From CAVQEK01 sp964596645 (GTDB lineage: Bacteria > Bacteroidota > Bacteroidia > Cytophagales > Cyclobacteriaceae): a stretch of 64,000 nt of DNA. The notes below the pieces were generated by a model that saw only the letters and a program-made list of their open reading frames with translations, was not told where the DNA came from and did not search any database. Numbering within the stretch: position 1 is the stretch's first letter; the number at the start of each line of letters is the position of its first letter. The DNA lies in the NCBI GenBank assembly GCA_964596645.1, contig CAZQVB010000003.1, positions 62,001 through 126,000 on the forward strand, written 5' to 3'. Positions 44,101 to 51,879 of the stretch are shown here, piece after piece. The position numbers and the translations under genes were made by a program.

Positions 44101-45523
44101 GCGCATGCGCCCTGTTTTACTGACGGCTTCAGCGGCGGCACTGGGCTTTTTTCCTATGGCGCTTTCCTCTTCTGCCGGCGCAGAGGTGCAGCGGCCGCTG
44201 GCCACGGTGGTGATAGGCGGACTCATTACCGCCACTTTACTCACACTGGTGGTGCTGCCCGTTATTTATTTATGGATAGAAGAGCGCTCAAAGAGCGCAA
44301 ATGGCCGGGGGCTCTTTGCCAAATTGGCGGCAGGTTGTATTGCCTTACTGCTCATCTCCGGTACCGGCGCCAGTGCACAGCACCCTGCACAGCCGATAAG
44401 CCTGGAAGAGGCGCTGCACATTGCTGAAGAAAATAATGCGGACATCATCAATGCAGGGCGATCGGTAGAGGCGGCACGGGCCATGGTGAAAACGGGCTGG
44501 GACCTTGGCCCCACATCCGTCAGTTTCACACGCGGCCAGCTCAACTCCGCCCTCATCGATAACCAGTGGCAACTAAGCCAGGAGCTCGGCTCACCATGGC
44601 AGCAGGCCAGTCATCATCGCTGGCTGAAACAGGCACTGTCACGCGAAGAGGCTCGATATAATTTCGCCAAGCGGCAGCTTCACAGCCAGGTCGTCAGCGC
44701 CTACTACAGCGTACTGTGGCGCAAAGAAGCTTTGATACGCACCCAAGAAATGCACGAAATGTATACAGAAGCCGACCGTATAGCGCGATTGAAATACAAA
44801 ACAGGTGAAAGCAACCTGCTATCGAAGGTGATGATGGAAACACGAAAAGAGCAATTGCGCATACAGTGGCAGGAGGCTGAAGCAGCCTTGTTGCTGGCCC
44901 GGCAGGATCTGTCACGGGCGATGCAGTATAGCGATCCGGTACTGCCCGCACAGGACTCGCTGCCCCGCTTTGCCCTGCCCGTAGCCCTCGACAGCATCAG
45001 GCATAGTCTGGAAGCATCAGCATACTACGCCAGCTTAGAGGCACAAAAGAGGCTTACCCTGCTGCATGAGCAACGCGCCCGGGCAAAACTGTGGCCTGCC
45101 TTCAATGCAGGCTATTTCCGGCAGGAAATTGACGGAATGCCAGGCATGGATGGCTGGAGCGTAGGCCTGAAGATACCACTTTGGTTCAACCCAAATATAG
45201 GAGAGATCAGGGCAGCGGTGCTGCAATCGGAAATGGCGCAGAACAGCTTCAGGCAGGAAACTTTCAATTTTCAAAAAGCCATTGATGGCGCACTGGCAGA
45301 GCTGGCTGTGCTTGACAAGGCACTCGCCGCACATCAGCAATTTTCGCTGCCCAATGCCCAACTCATCATTGAAAATGCCGACCTGCTTTACAAAAATGGT
45401 GAAATTGAATATCTGGAATATATCCGCAGCATGAATGAAGCCATCGCCTTACGGCTGCAGTACCTCAACACACTGAACGATTACAACCAAAAAGCCATAC
45501 AACTTTTCTACTTCACCCGATGA
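41174..45523 (+). CDS. Heavy-metal RND efflux pump (CzcA type) fused to TolC-like outer-membrane factor
   Basis: 1449 residues. Residues 1 to about 1045 are a complete HME-RND pump with two large periplasmic loops. The TM4 proton-relay motif AIDFGIIIDGAVIIVEF (two Asp and a Glu) matches CzcA-like Zn/Co/Cd/Ni pumps rather than CusA. After a short cytosolic stretch, residues about 1050-1069 form a second signal-like segment ending GASAQ. Residues about 1075-1449 are a TolC/OEP domain with the repeat pattern SLEEALHIAEENNADI. Pump and outer-membrane channel are thus made as one chain and may be separated by signal peptidase. The adaptor gene overlaps by 4 bases in the open frame. Confidence 0.92.
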   Translation: MINAIVSLSIKNKLLVLLFVLGLVAWGIYSLQHLPIGAVPDITNNQVQVITTSRNLSTEDIEQFITYPIELEMANLPGVQEIRSISKFGLSVVTVVFHDDMGTYLPRQLIAEKIKSAEEKIPESFGAPEMGPISTGLGEIYQYLLDVQPGYQDRYSTMELRTLQDWVVKRQLIGIPGVVEVNTWGGYLKQYEVAIDPEKLRAMNVTLGEVYRALEENNENTGGGYIEKYQESYFVRGEGMVRSMEDIAQIVVKTIGGTPLLIGDIGNVRFGHATRFGAITANGEGEKVMGQIMMLKGANSNEVIQAVKERIAEVQETLPEGVFINPFLERSGLIARTTHTVEENLMLGALIVIFVVVLLLGNWRSGLIVASIIPLSLLFAISMMNIFGISANLMSLGAIDFGIIIDGAVIIVEFVVHQIVLKSEHLRSLSGRALRQAKDEITENAAGRMMQSAFFGQVIILIVFLPILTLSGVEGKMFKPMALTFSFALLGAMILCLTYIPVISSLFLKPRKANKKNVSDRLVAWIERRYDPIIRLALKQRAVTLLLAVVLLGFSLVLFTRMGAEFVPTLDEGDYVVQPLLRPGTSLSETIEFCTKIERILLDSFPEVEQVASRIGAAEVPTDPMSMEMSDIIIRLKPRNEWTSADSKEALAEKMKTAMSAFPGVEYEFTQPIEMRFNELITGVRADLAIKIFGDNLDVLYDHGTRIRQLVDGVQGVSDIVVEQIVGLPQMSVQYDRARIAHYGLNIMELNRYVRMAFGGEAAGTVFEGERRFDLVVRLGEEYRKDIENLRQLYVELPNGGQIPLEEVADITIKYGPAQISRDDTRRRIVIGINVRNRDLQSLVDEIQQKIDEHITLPEGYFITYGGQFENLQEATNRLQVAVPIALVLIFIMLYFTFGSVVQALMVYTAIPLAAIGGVVLLWLRDMPFSISAGVGFIALFGIATLNGIVLISYFNELKQRGVSDVRERVIIGAKSRMRPVLLTASAAALGFFPMALSSSAGAEVQRPLATVVIGGLITATLLTLVVLPVIYLWIEERSKSANGRGLFAKLAAGCIALLLISGTGASAQHPAQPISLEEALHIAEENNADIINAGRSVEAARAMVKTGWDLGPTSVSFTRGQLNSALIDNQWQLSQELGSPWQQASHHRWLKQALSREEARYNFAKRQLHSQVVSAYYSVLWRKEALIRTQEMHEMYTEADRIARLKYKTGESNLLSKVMMETRKEQLRIQWQEAEAALLLARQDLSRAMQYSDPVLPAQDSLPRFALPVALDSIRHSLEASAYYASLEAQKRLTLLHEQRARAKLWPAFNAGYFRQEIDGMPGMDGWSVGLKIPLWFNPNIGEIRAAVLQSEMAQNSFRQETFNFQKAIDGALAELAVLDKALAAHQQFSLPNAQLIIENADLLYKNGEIEYLEYIRSMNEAIALRLQYLNTLNDYNQKAIQLFYFTR

Positions 45524-45543
45524 CAACGAAATACTTTATCGAT

Positions 45544-46710
45544 ATGAAAAATATTCTTCTTTTCACCTATGGCTTCTTAGCACTGCTTTTGTCGCAGTGC
45601 GCCCCAAAAAATGACGGGCACCAGCCAATGAAAGAGCCCGAAGCGCATGCCGACGAGGTAGTCATGCTCAGCACGGAACAGATGAAAACCATTGGACTGG
45701 AGCTGGGCCACCTATCGATGCAGCCCATAGGCCATGCTGTAAAAGCCAACGGCTATCTGGAAACTCCCCCACAAAATAAGGCTTTCGTATCGCCAAAGAT
45801 CACCGGCTTCGTGCGCAGGATCCGCTACCTAGTCGGCGATCGCGTACAAAAGGGACAGGTGATCACCGTGCTGGAAAGCCTGGAATTTTTGGAGATGCAA
45901 CAGCAATACCTCGATCTGTCTGCCAGGCTTGATTTTTTGAAAAATGAATATGAACGACAGGAAACGCTGAGCGCACAGGATGGTACGGCAAGGAAAACAT
46001 ATATAAAGGCTCAGTCTGACTATCGCGCTGCACTGGCCAGCTTCAGTGGTCTGACGGAAAAACTGAAGCTGATAGGCGCCGATATGAAGGCATTGGAAAA
46101 TGGCACACTCAGCGCAGAAATTTATGTGCGGGCGCCGATTGATGGGGTGGTGTCGGCGGTGCATGCCGTGCTGGGCGCTCAGGTACGGCCGGGGGAGCCC
46201 ATTATGGCCATAGTAAATCCGGAGCACCTGCACCTGGAGTTGCGTGTGTTCGAAAAAGACATCATGAAGATAGAAAAAGGGCAACCCGTGTTGTTTACCA
46301 TACCCAATTCGGGGCCTGAGGTATATGAGGGTGAGGTGTTTTTGGTTGGTCAAAACCTGGAGGAAGACAGGCGGTACATACAGGTACACGTACATTTTGA
46401 AGAAGAAAAGGGCGATTTTAAGGTGGGCATGTATGCGCGTGCCTCATTCATAACAGGTAGTGATACTGCCATGGTGGTGCCGGCCAGCGCACTGGTGGCC
46501 GACGGTGGCAACACATATCTATTTGTGAAAAGTACTGAGCAGGATGGCCAAACCGGCTTTCAACGCATACCTGTTACTACAGGCATGGAAGAACAGGGCA
46601 TGACTGAAATTACCAACATCGACGAAACACATCGCCAGAGTGAAATAGTGACCGGCGGCGCCTTCTACCTCCTCAATGCATTTGCCGAGGGCGGTGGACA
46701 TGGACATTAA
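45544..46710 (+). CDS. RND periplasmic adaptor (CusB/CzcB type), lipoprotein
   Basis: The ATG at 45544 gives 388 residues with a lipoprotein signal (ALLLSQC). Seen: barrel-sandwich/lipoyl segments around KAFVSPKITGFVRRIRY and YVRAPIDGVVSAVHAV, an alpha-hairpin between them (QQQYLDLSARLDFLKNEYER), then beta-barrel and membrane-proximal domains. It bridges the pump and channel. The C-terminus ends GGGHGH, a possible metal contact. Last gene of the operon. Confidence 0.93.
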   Translation: MKNILLFTYGFLALLLSQCAPKNDGHQPMKEPEAHADEVVMLSTEQMKTIGLELGHLSMQPIGHAVKANGYLETPPQNKAFVSPKITGFVRRIRYLVGDRVQKGQVITVLESLEFLEMQQQYLDLSARLDFLKNEYERQETLSAQDGTARKTYIKAQSDYRAALASFSGLTEKLKLIGADMKALENGTLSAEIYVRAPIDGVVSAVHAVLGAQVRPGEPIMAIVNPEHLHLELRVFEKDIMKIEKGQPVLFTIPNSGPEVYEGEVFLVGQNLEEDRRYIQVHVHFEEEKGDFKVGMYARASFITGSDTAMVVPASALVADGGNTYLFVKSTEQDGQTGFQRIPVTTGMEEQGMTEITNIDETHRQSEIVTGGAFYLLNAFAEGGGHGH

Positions 46711-46908
46711 CAAGAGTGTCCTGTGAGTCACAGGCCACGGAAATAGAATGGCCACAGGCCACGGAGTAGGTGACTGCCACCCACGGAAACCAGCCATCTC
46801 GGGACACCCGGGACACCCACAAAAACAGCTCGTATTGGATTATACGGCACTTTTGATTAAAAATGAGCCAAAAGTGAGGAAGACATGTAAGCGTCCTGTG
46901 ACAGAATA
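46711..46908. repeat. Intergenic short direct repeats
   Basis: CACAGGCCACGG occurs twice (46729-46740, 46753-46764), and GGGACACCC twice in tandem (46801-46818). CCTGTG-AGT-CACAGG forms a small hairpin. No gene. The repeats lie between the convergent adaptor and GH95-like genes. Confidence 0.5.
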
Positions 46909-49140
46909 CTACTCTGCCCAAAGCAATACTTCCTGATTGGCCGGCAATGTGATGTGAACGAGATCTGGATCATCTTTCTCTATGATCTCCCCTGCATCAC
47001 TCAGCAGCCGCTTGCCTGGCCACGGATTTTGTAGCGTCACCACCTGGGGTATGCTGCTGGTGAGCTGAATCTGGCGCGTAGCTCTATCGGCGCTTATGTG
47101 CACGCCGCCGGGCAAAGCGATGTTGTCAAATTCCACATCTATCCATTCCGCAGGTATCCCTGCAAAAAGATGAATCACATCGTTCTGCTCATAGGCCATC
47201 ATGTCGAGCAGGGCGGCGGCCATACCCAGGCCGGCTTCTATTTGCATACGCTCCGGTCGCTGCTCTCTGGCATCGTGCAGGGTGCCATAGCCTTCGTTGA
47301 GGTAGATCTGCTGCCAATCGCGAATGGCTCTCACACTGGCCTGCGGATTGCCAAAGCGGTTGTGCAGCATCACCACCCAGGGTATGCTCCACCCGGCGTA
47401 GCAGTCGCTGCCCTGCCCCACCCACTCATCGTATGATTGCTGCAATATATTGCGGTAGCGTGTGTTTGACCAGTCGTAGCTGTCGAAAGGATATATGCCT
47501 GCCAAATGGGAAAAATGCCGGTGGCAACGATCGTATGGTTGCCCTTCCCATACCGCCAATCGCCCATCGATGATGGTAGAGAGCGGGAGCTGATCGAGCG
47601 TTTTCTGCCATCGGGCATCATGCTCCTCACCCAAAATGGTAGCGGCTTGTATGAGTGCTTTGGCCAATTCATGCAAACAGATCAACTGAAATGTTACGTT
47701 TTTGCCGAGGCCTCCCTTACCCCCGGGTTTGGTGTAAAACTCCGGCGAATTGGCCAGTGGCAAATTCAGCACTCCATTTTCTTCTTTTAGCAGGGCGTAG
47801 AATCCGTTGAAAGCAAGCTGCATGAAGGGAAAGCCGCGTGAAGAAAGAAAAGCGGTGTCTTGGGAGTAATTAACATATTTGTGCATCATGAGCGCCGGCC
47901 AGGCCGTACTGCCCGGGTCCAGCAGGCCGCCGTTGAGCAGGGGAATTACGCGCACACCCCGGTCGTCCGTAGCATGTGGTATCTTAATGCCTCCACTGCG
48001 ACCGGTAAATATCTCCGAGTTCTCCTTCAAAACAGGTAACCAGCTCCAGAGCATATCGAAAAAAGGCAACAAATATTCTGGGTGATTGCCGGCATATGCC
48101 GGCCAGTAACACATCTGCACGTTGATGTTGAAGTGATAATCGCTCAGCCAGGGAGGCATCTGATACTCCTCAATCCATGGCCCCTGCAGCGTGATGGGCA
48201 CGGCGCCTGGCCGTGTGATGGCGCCAAATTTATACATGCCGTAGTCGTACAAAAACTGCAGCGTACTGTCGGGCAGGTATATTTCAGGCGTGTTTTCCCA
48301 GTAGCCATGCCAATAGTCACGGCCTTGCTGCATCAAAACTTCAAAACCTTTATTTAGGCCCTGTTCAATAAGTCCGGTCACTTTAGCTTGTGCGGCATGG
48401 GTGTCGGCAGCTATATCTGCCGCTATGGCCAACAACCGCCCCTGCCTACGTGCGGCAATACACAGTGGCGCATCGCTCACCCGCTCCTGTAGCCAACCCG
48501 TGTAGTGGCCATCCAGCATAGCAGGCTTGGGTATGTTGCGGGCAGCCAGCCCGGGCTCTTCAGTGCGCCATCCTGCTACGGCATGGTCATACGCCCAGGC
48601 AGTGACAGGTGTTATCCCTGCTATTTCTACGCCTTCGCTTTGCAGCATGAGCAGCGGCTTGTCCTGAGCCATCAGCACGCGCAAGATGCTTGTGTCCCCG
48701 TGGAAATCACCATGAATTTCCAGGCTTCCATCGGCAGGATGCAGCATTGCATGCCGAAGTGAGAATCCCTCTGGAAACATGATTTCGAAACGGCCTATTG
48801 GCAAAACCGATGGCTTCAGGTCCTCCTTCCGGCGCTCTGTGAGTGCGTCGTACACGGTATCGATCTTTCCCGAAGCATATATTGCCAGCAGGCTGTCATA
48901 ACTGTATTTTTCCTGAAATGGATAGCCACCCTGGTGATCCCAGAAGTCGGCCCGCCCTATGGTGATGTGGAGCACATTGCCACTGCCCCACACCATGGCC
49001 CCCATGGTGCCATTGCCCAGAAGCATGCCAGTGTGGGTGCGGGGCAACGGAAACTGCCAGGTAAAAGGCTCAGGCGCTTTGGCTACTGCATACGAACTTG
49101 TGTATAGGAAGAAAAGAAGGATAAGTGAAAATAATCGCAT
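46909..49140 (-). CDS. GH95-like glycoside hydrolase, exported
   Basis: 743 residues with a signal peptide (MRLFSLILLFFLYTSSYAVA). GH95 landmarks: GNGTMGAMVWGSG at the N-terminal sandwich, then WLSDYHFNINVQMCYWPAYA and CHRHFSHLAGIYPF in the (alpha/alpha)6 domain, including the conserved Asn and His of the active-site cleft. GH95 enzymes are alpha-L-fucosidases or alpha-L-galactosidases. Single gene; the signal suggests periplasmic glycan processing. Confidence 0.85.
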   Translation of the reverse strand: MRLFSLILLFFLYTSSYAVAKAPEPFTWQFPLPRTHTGMLLGNGTMGAMVWGSGNVLHITIGRADFWDHQGGYPFQEKYSYDSLLAIYASGKIDTVYDALTERRKEDLKPSVLPIGRFEIMFPEGFSLRHAMLHPADGSLEIHGDFHGDTSILRVLMAQDKPLLMLQSEGVEIAGITPVTAWAYDHAVAGWRTEEPGLAARNIPKPAMLDGHYTGWLQERVSDAPLCIAARRQGRLLAIAADIAADTHAAQAKVTGLIEQGLNKGFEVLMQQGRDYWHGYWENTPEIYLPDSTLQFLYDYGMYKFGAITRPGAVPITLQGPWIEEYQMPPWLSDYHFNINVQMCYWPAYAGNHPEYLLPFFDMLWSWLPVLKENSEIFTGRSGGIKIPHATDDRGVRVIPLLNGGLLDPGSTAWPALMMHKYVNYSQDTAFLSSRGFPFMQLAFNGFYALLKEENGVLNLPLANSPEFYTKPGGKGGLGKNVTFQLICLHELAKALIQAATILGEEHDARWQKTLDQLPLSTIIDGRLAVWEGQPYDRCHRHFSHLAGIYPFDSYDWSNTRYRNILQQSYDEWVGQGSDCYAGWSIPWVVMLHNRFGNPQASVRAIRDWQQIYLNEGYGTLHDAREQRPERMQIEAGLGMAAALLDMMAYEQNDVIHLFAGIPAEWIDVEFDNIALPGGVHISADRATRQIQLTSSIPQVVTLQNPWPGKRLLSDAGEIIEKDDPDLVHITLPANQEVLLWAE

Positions 49141-49346
49141 GAGCTACATTGGGATTGCTGGTGAGATAAGGGCGATTTATATGGCTTTTTATGTACTACA
49201 TATTTACATATAAAAAATGAAAATTGTACGTGCATATAGCCAGAACACCCACAGGTATAGCGAATGAGAGAAATAATTTAAGCCTGAGGAAGTGTGAGAG
49301 GACAGAGAGGGAACTAGTCTATATCTAAACACTAATTAGAGAACTT

Positions 49347-50375
49347 TTAAAGACTAAAAGTTATGGGCAAAATCATCCTCTGCCTAACAGGGATTCTTTT
49401 CATTTTACCTGGTACAAAATTATTCACTGAATCAATAACTGATCTCGCTTGCTCGTCACATTCTGGGCAAAATCCGTTTAGAACTTTTACTTCAGTGGTA
49501 TTACCCTGTTTATCCACTACAAACTCAACAAATACTCTTCCCTGAATTCCTTTCTTTCGAGCCTTTGCTGGATATCTCAGGTTTGAACGAATGTATTTGT
49601 AAAACTTCTTCCAGCCACCAACATATTCTGCTTGGATTTCCAACTGTTCATACCGATATTGATTTCCAGCGGAATCTGTTGTGATTCCTGATTCGAAAAC
49701 ACCATTTGAGTATGTCTCCTCGTACAAATAATTTTTCAAAAATCTGCCAGTCCATTTACCTTTTTTGTAACCATTGTAGACTTCACCTGATTCAAATTCA
49801 ATAATAGCAGTCGAATTTTCATAAACTCCATTGCCATTAGAAACTCGTTGATTTCCAAGACTGTCGTAATATTCAATAACCTTGTAGAAAGGTGAAATAG
49901 TAATCGAGTCAGAATGGAATAGGGTTTCTTTAAATGTCCCGTTATGATACCAATATCTGAATTGACCCACTTTGTCTCCATCGATGTAAGTACCCAGTGA
50001 TTCAATGTTCCCATTTGCATAATAGCTGGTGAATTGTCCATATTTCACATGCCATCCTTCAAATGCCTTGCGATCGTAGCTATCTTCACTGGATGAATTG
50101 CCCTTTTCTTTACCTTTATGGTTGAAAGACGTTAATCCATTAATTTTGGAGTAATCAATTTTGATTGTCCCTTCAAGGCTCTTCGTGCTATCATTGATTC
50201 GAACATCAGCAATCTTGTAGAGTGAGTCGCCTAGATGCTCAACATGTCTGATATACACGGCCTCGGCACTATCGCTTGGTATTCGATTCTCACTTATATA
50301 CAGGGAATATTTGATAGGTTGGCTCAAGGCCTGGATCGAGATCCAAGATAAAAAAAGTGTCAATGCTATTTTCAT
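49347..50375 (-). CDS. MORN-like repeat protein with TonB C-terminal domain
   Basis: 342 residues with a signal peptide (SWISIQALS). The middle (about 110-220) has MORN/YwqK-type repeats: GQFTSYYANGNIESLGTYID, GQFRYWYHNGTFKETL, GKWTGRFLKNYLYEETYSNG. The C-terminus (about 265-342) is a TonB-C domain: YPAKARKKGIQGRVFVEFVV, then a CPECDEQA segment. Such proteins are common in Bacteroidota, function unknown. No membrane anchor beyond the signal, so it is not a classic energy transducer. AT-rich compared with neighbours. Confidence 0.8.
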   Translation of the reverse strand: MKIALTLFLSWISIQALSQPIKYSLYISENRIPSDSAEAVYIRHVEHLGDSLYKIADVRINDSTKSLEGTIKIDYSKINGLTSFNHKGKEKGNSSSEDSYDRKAFEGWHVKYGQFTSYYANGNIESLGTYIDGDKVGQFRYWYHNGTFKETLFHSDSITISPFYKVIEYYDSLGNQRVSNGNGVYENSTAIIEFESGEVYNGYKKGKWTGRFLKNYLYEETYSNGVFESGITTDSAGNQYRYEQLEIQAEYVGGWKKFYKYIRSNLRYPAKARKKGIQGRVFVEFVVDKQGNTTEVKVLNGFCPECDEQARSVIDSVNNFVPGKMKRIPVRQRMILPITFSL

Positions 50376-50562
50376 TACTTGTAGAGTGTAGATGTTAATG
50401 CCTTTGTGGATGCGTGGGGATTATTAAGCACTAATGTCTCGTCTTGCACATAGGCACGACTTTGTTATAATTTACACTTAGTGGCGGAATTGCCAATACC
50501 CACCAGTGTATCCTGACTGAAGAAATCTCATTCATTTAAAGCCGATGTTAAAGCGCCATTAT

Positions 50563-50853
50563 TCATAGGTCTATGCTGATAGTTACTTTACCACCAAGTC
50601 CCTTCTCAACAATGTCAAAGAGGGTTTTTAATGTTAAGTTGCTTCCGTCATTCTCGACCCTCGAAATGTAGGTTCGCTTCTTATCAACAAGTTCACCAAG
50701 CTGCTGCTGAGTTAGGTGTTTATGTTCACGGGCTTGGCGAAGCAGTAAACCAATTTTGAGTCCTTCAACCTCACGTTCGAGTTGATCGCGTCTAGGAGTT
50801 CCTTTCTTTCCATAAACATCATCTTTAATGGTTTTCCAAGATTTAGTTTCCAT
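50563..50853 (-). CDS. higA: HTH-XRE antitoxin (HigA-like)
   Basis: The ATG at 50853 gives 96 residues; an upstream ATG at 50883 within the toxin gene is possible. A C-terminal Cro/C1-type helix-turn-helix spans about residues 36-90 (HLTQQQLGELVDKKRTYISR). It overlaps the upstream toxin gene by 11 bases, toxin-first order as in HigBA. The protein should neutralise the toxin and repress the operon. Confidence 0.88.
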   Translation of the reverse strand: METKSWKTIKDDVYGKKGTPRRDQLEREVEGLKIGLLLRQAREHKHLTQQQLGELVDKKRTYISRVENDGSNLTLKTLFDIVEKGLGGKVTISIDL

Positions 50854-51199
50854 ATTCGTTTGCTTTGTCTTGATAGTATTCATTCAATAATCGTTCGGCT
50901 CTATCGATTTCCTTCCTAGGTGTTTTCTGAGTCTTCTTTTGAAAACCGTTCAGAAGTATCACCAGTTGATCACCATCAAAAAAACAGAACACTCTCCAAA
51001 TATTCGATCCAAGTTGAATCCTTGCCTCATAAAGGCCATCAGTTCCGGTCAAATGCTTCAAGTAATTACTGGGAACTCGTTCCAGAGTCTCAATTGCCTC
51101 AATAACTTTGAAAATTTTGTTCTGAACTTTCGTTGTTTGAGCGTTCAGAAACTCTTCAAAATAATTTTTGTATGCAATGACCTCTCTGATCTTGCTCAT
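50843..51199 (-). CDS. higB: HigB-like toxin (RelE/Gp49 family)
   Basis: 118 residues with the Gp49/HigB pattern: YLKHLTGTDGLYEARIQLGS, IWRVFCFFDGDQLVILLNGF and the basic helix QKKTQKTPRKEIDRAERLL. These are ribosome-dependent mRNA interferases. The gene is intact, unlike the two RelE/ParE toxins near 5-7 kb. Confidence 0.88.
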   Translation of the reverse strand: MSKIREVIAYKNYFEEFLNAQTTKVQNKIFKVIEAIETLERVPSNYLKHLTGTDGLYEARIQLGSNIWRVFCFFDGDQLVILLNGFQKKTQKTPRKEIDRAERLLNEYYQDKANEYGN

Positions 51200-51277
51200 A
51201 CGGTAAAAGTAACCTATAAGTTACTATGTGTCAAATTTGCTTAGAACATAGTGAAAACAATGCGCCGCAACTACCAA

Positions 51278-51296
51278 ATCAACCACCGTGGTTGAT
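51278..51296. repeat. Palindrome next to a recombinase remnant
   Basis: ATCAACCAC-C-GTGGTTGAT is a perfect 9-bp-arm palindrome. A degenerate copy lies at 58068-58087 in the same relation to the second recombinase remnant, so it may be part of an old attachment site. Confidence 0.5.
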
Positions 51297-51303
51297 ATCC
51301 GCA

Positions 51304-51381
51304 TTATAGCCGTCGATTTAAGGGATTTTTTATTTTCATAAAAAGACTTACCGCGACGTGAGGGTAGATATGGCTCAATGC
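51304..51381 (-). pseudogene. Tyrosine recombinase 3' remnant, copy 1
   Basis: The reverse strand reads IYPHVAVSLFMKIKNPLNRR to TAA at 51304, resembling the EIYTHVS...IKNPLD end of phage/Xer-type integrases. The matching DNA recurs at 58068-58150. Upstream the frame continues into sequence I cannot assign. The rest of 51300-51880 holds no recognisable gene. Confidence 0.45.
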
Positions 51382-51817
51382 CTCCTGCTGCACCTCCTGA
51401 TGAGAATGCAAAAAGAAATGGCCCTCGCGGTGGTGGATCAATTGCCGCTGGTAGCTTTCGTAGATACCCGGTTGTGGTGGTTTGCACTGTTCTATCTTCC
51501 CGTACTTTAAAATGCATCGCATCCTGCCCGATCCATGGGTACAGGCATTTCACAGGGCTATTCTGCCAATATAGAATCGGTGAAACGGTCCCTTCAGTTA
51601 TGTCCGACAGCGTGTCTTCTACTGCCTAAATTCCATACATTCCACCCTGCATGCTGCTGGATATCGCGAGAATTCATCGCTCTGCGGAACAGCGCTCAGC
51701 CTACCCGACCATACCTGAACCAAGCTTAAGTTGTCGCTTCTCGACGATCTGAGGTTAAACTGGAATTGCGGTCACCAGGAGCCAAAACCGAAAAACATGG
51801 CACATCCAATCATGACA

Positions 51818-51850
51818 AAGCCCGGAGCGCACTAACGCACCGGGCTTTTA
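51818..51850. terminator. Terminator hairpin after SusCD pair 1
   Basis: AAGCCCGG (51818-51825) pairs with CCGGGCTT (51840-51847). The T-run is stronger on the plus side, but the stem lies 30 bases after the susD stop and can act on the leftward transcript too. Confidence 0.5.
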
Positions 51851-51879
51851 TCATACTTTTTTAAAAAGTAAAGGAGCCA

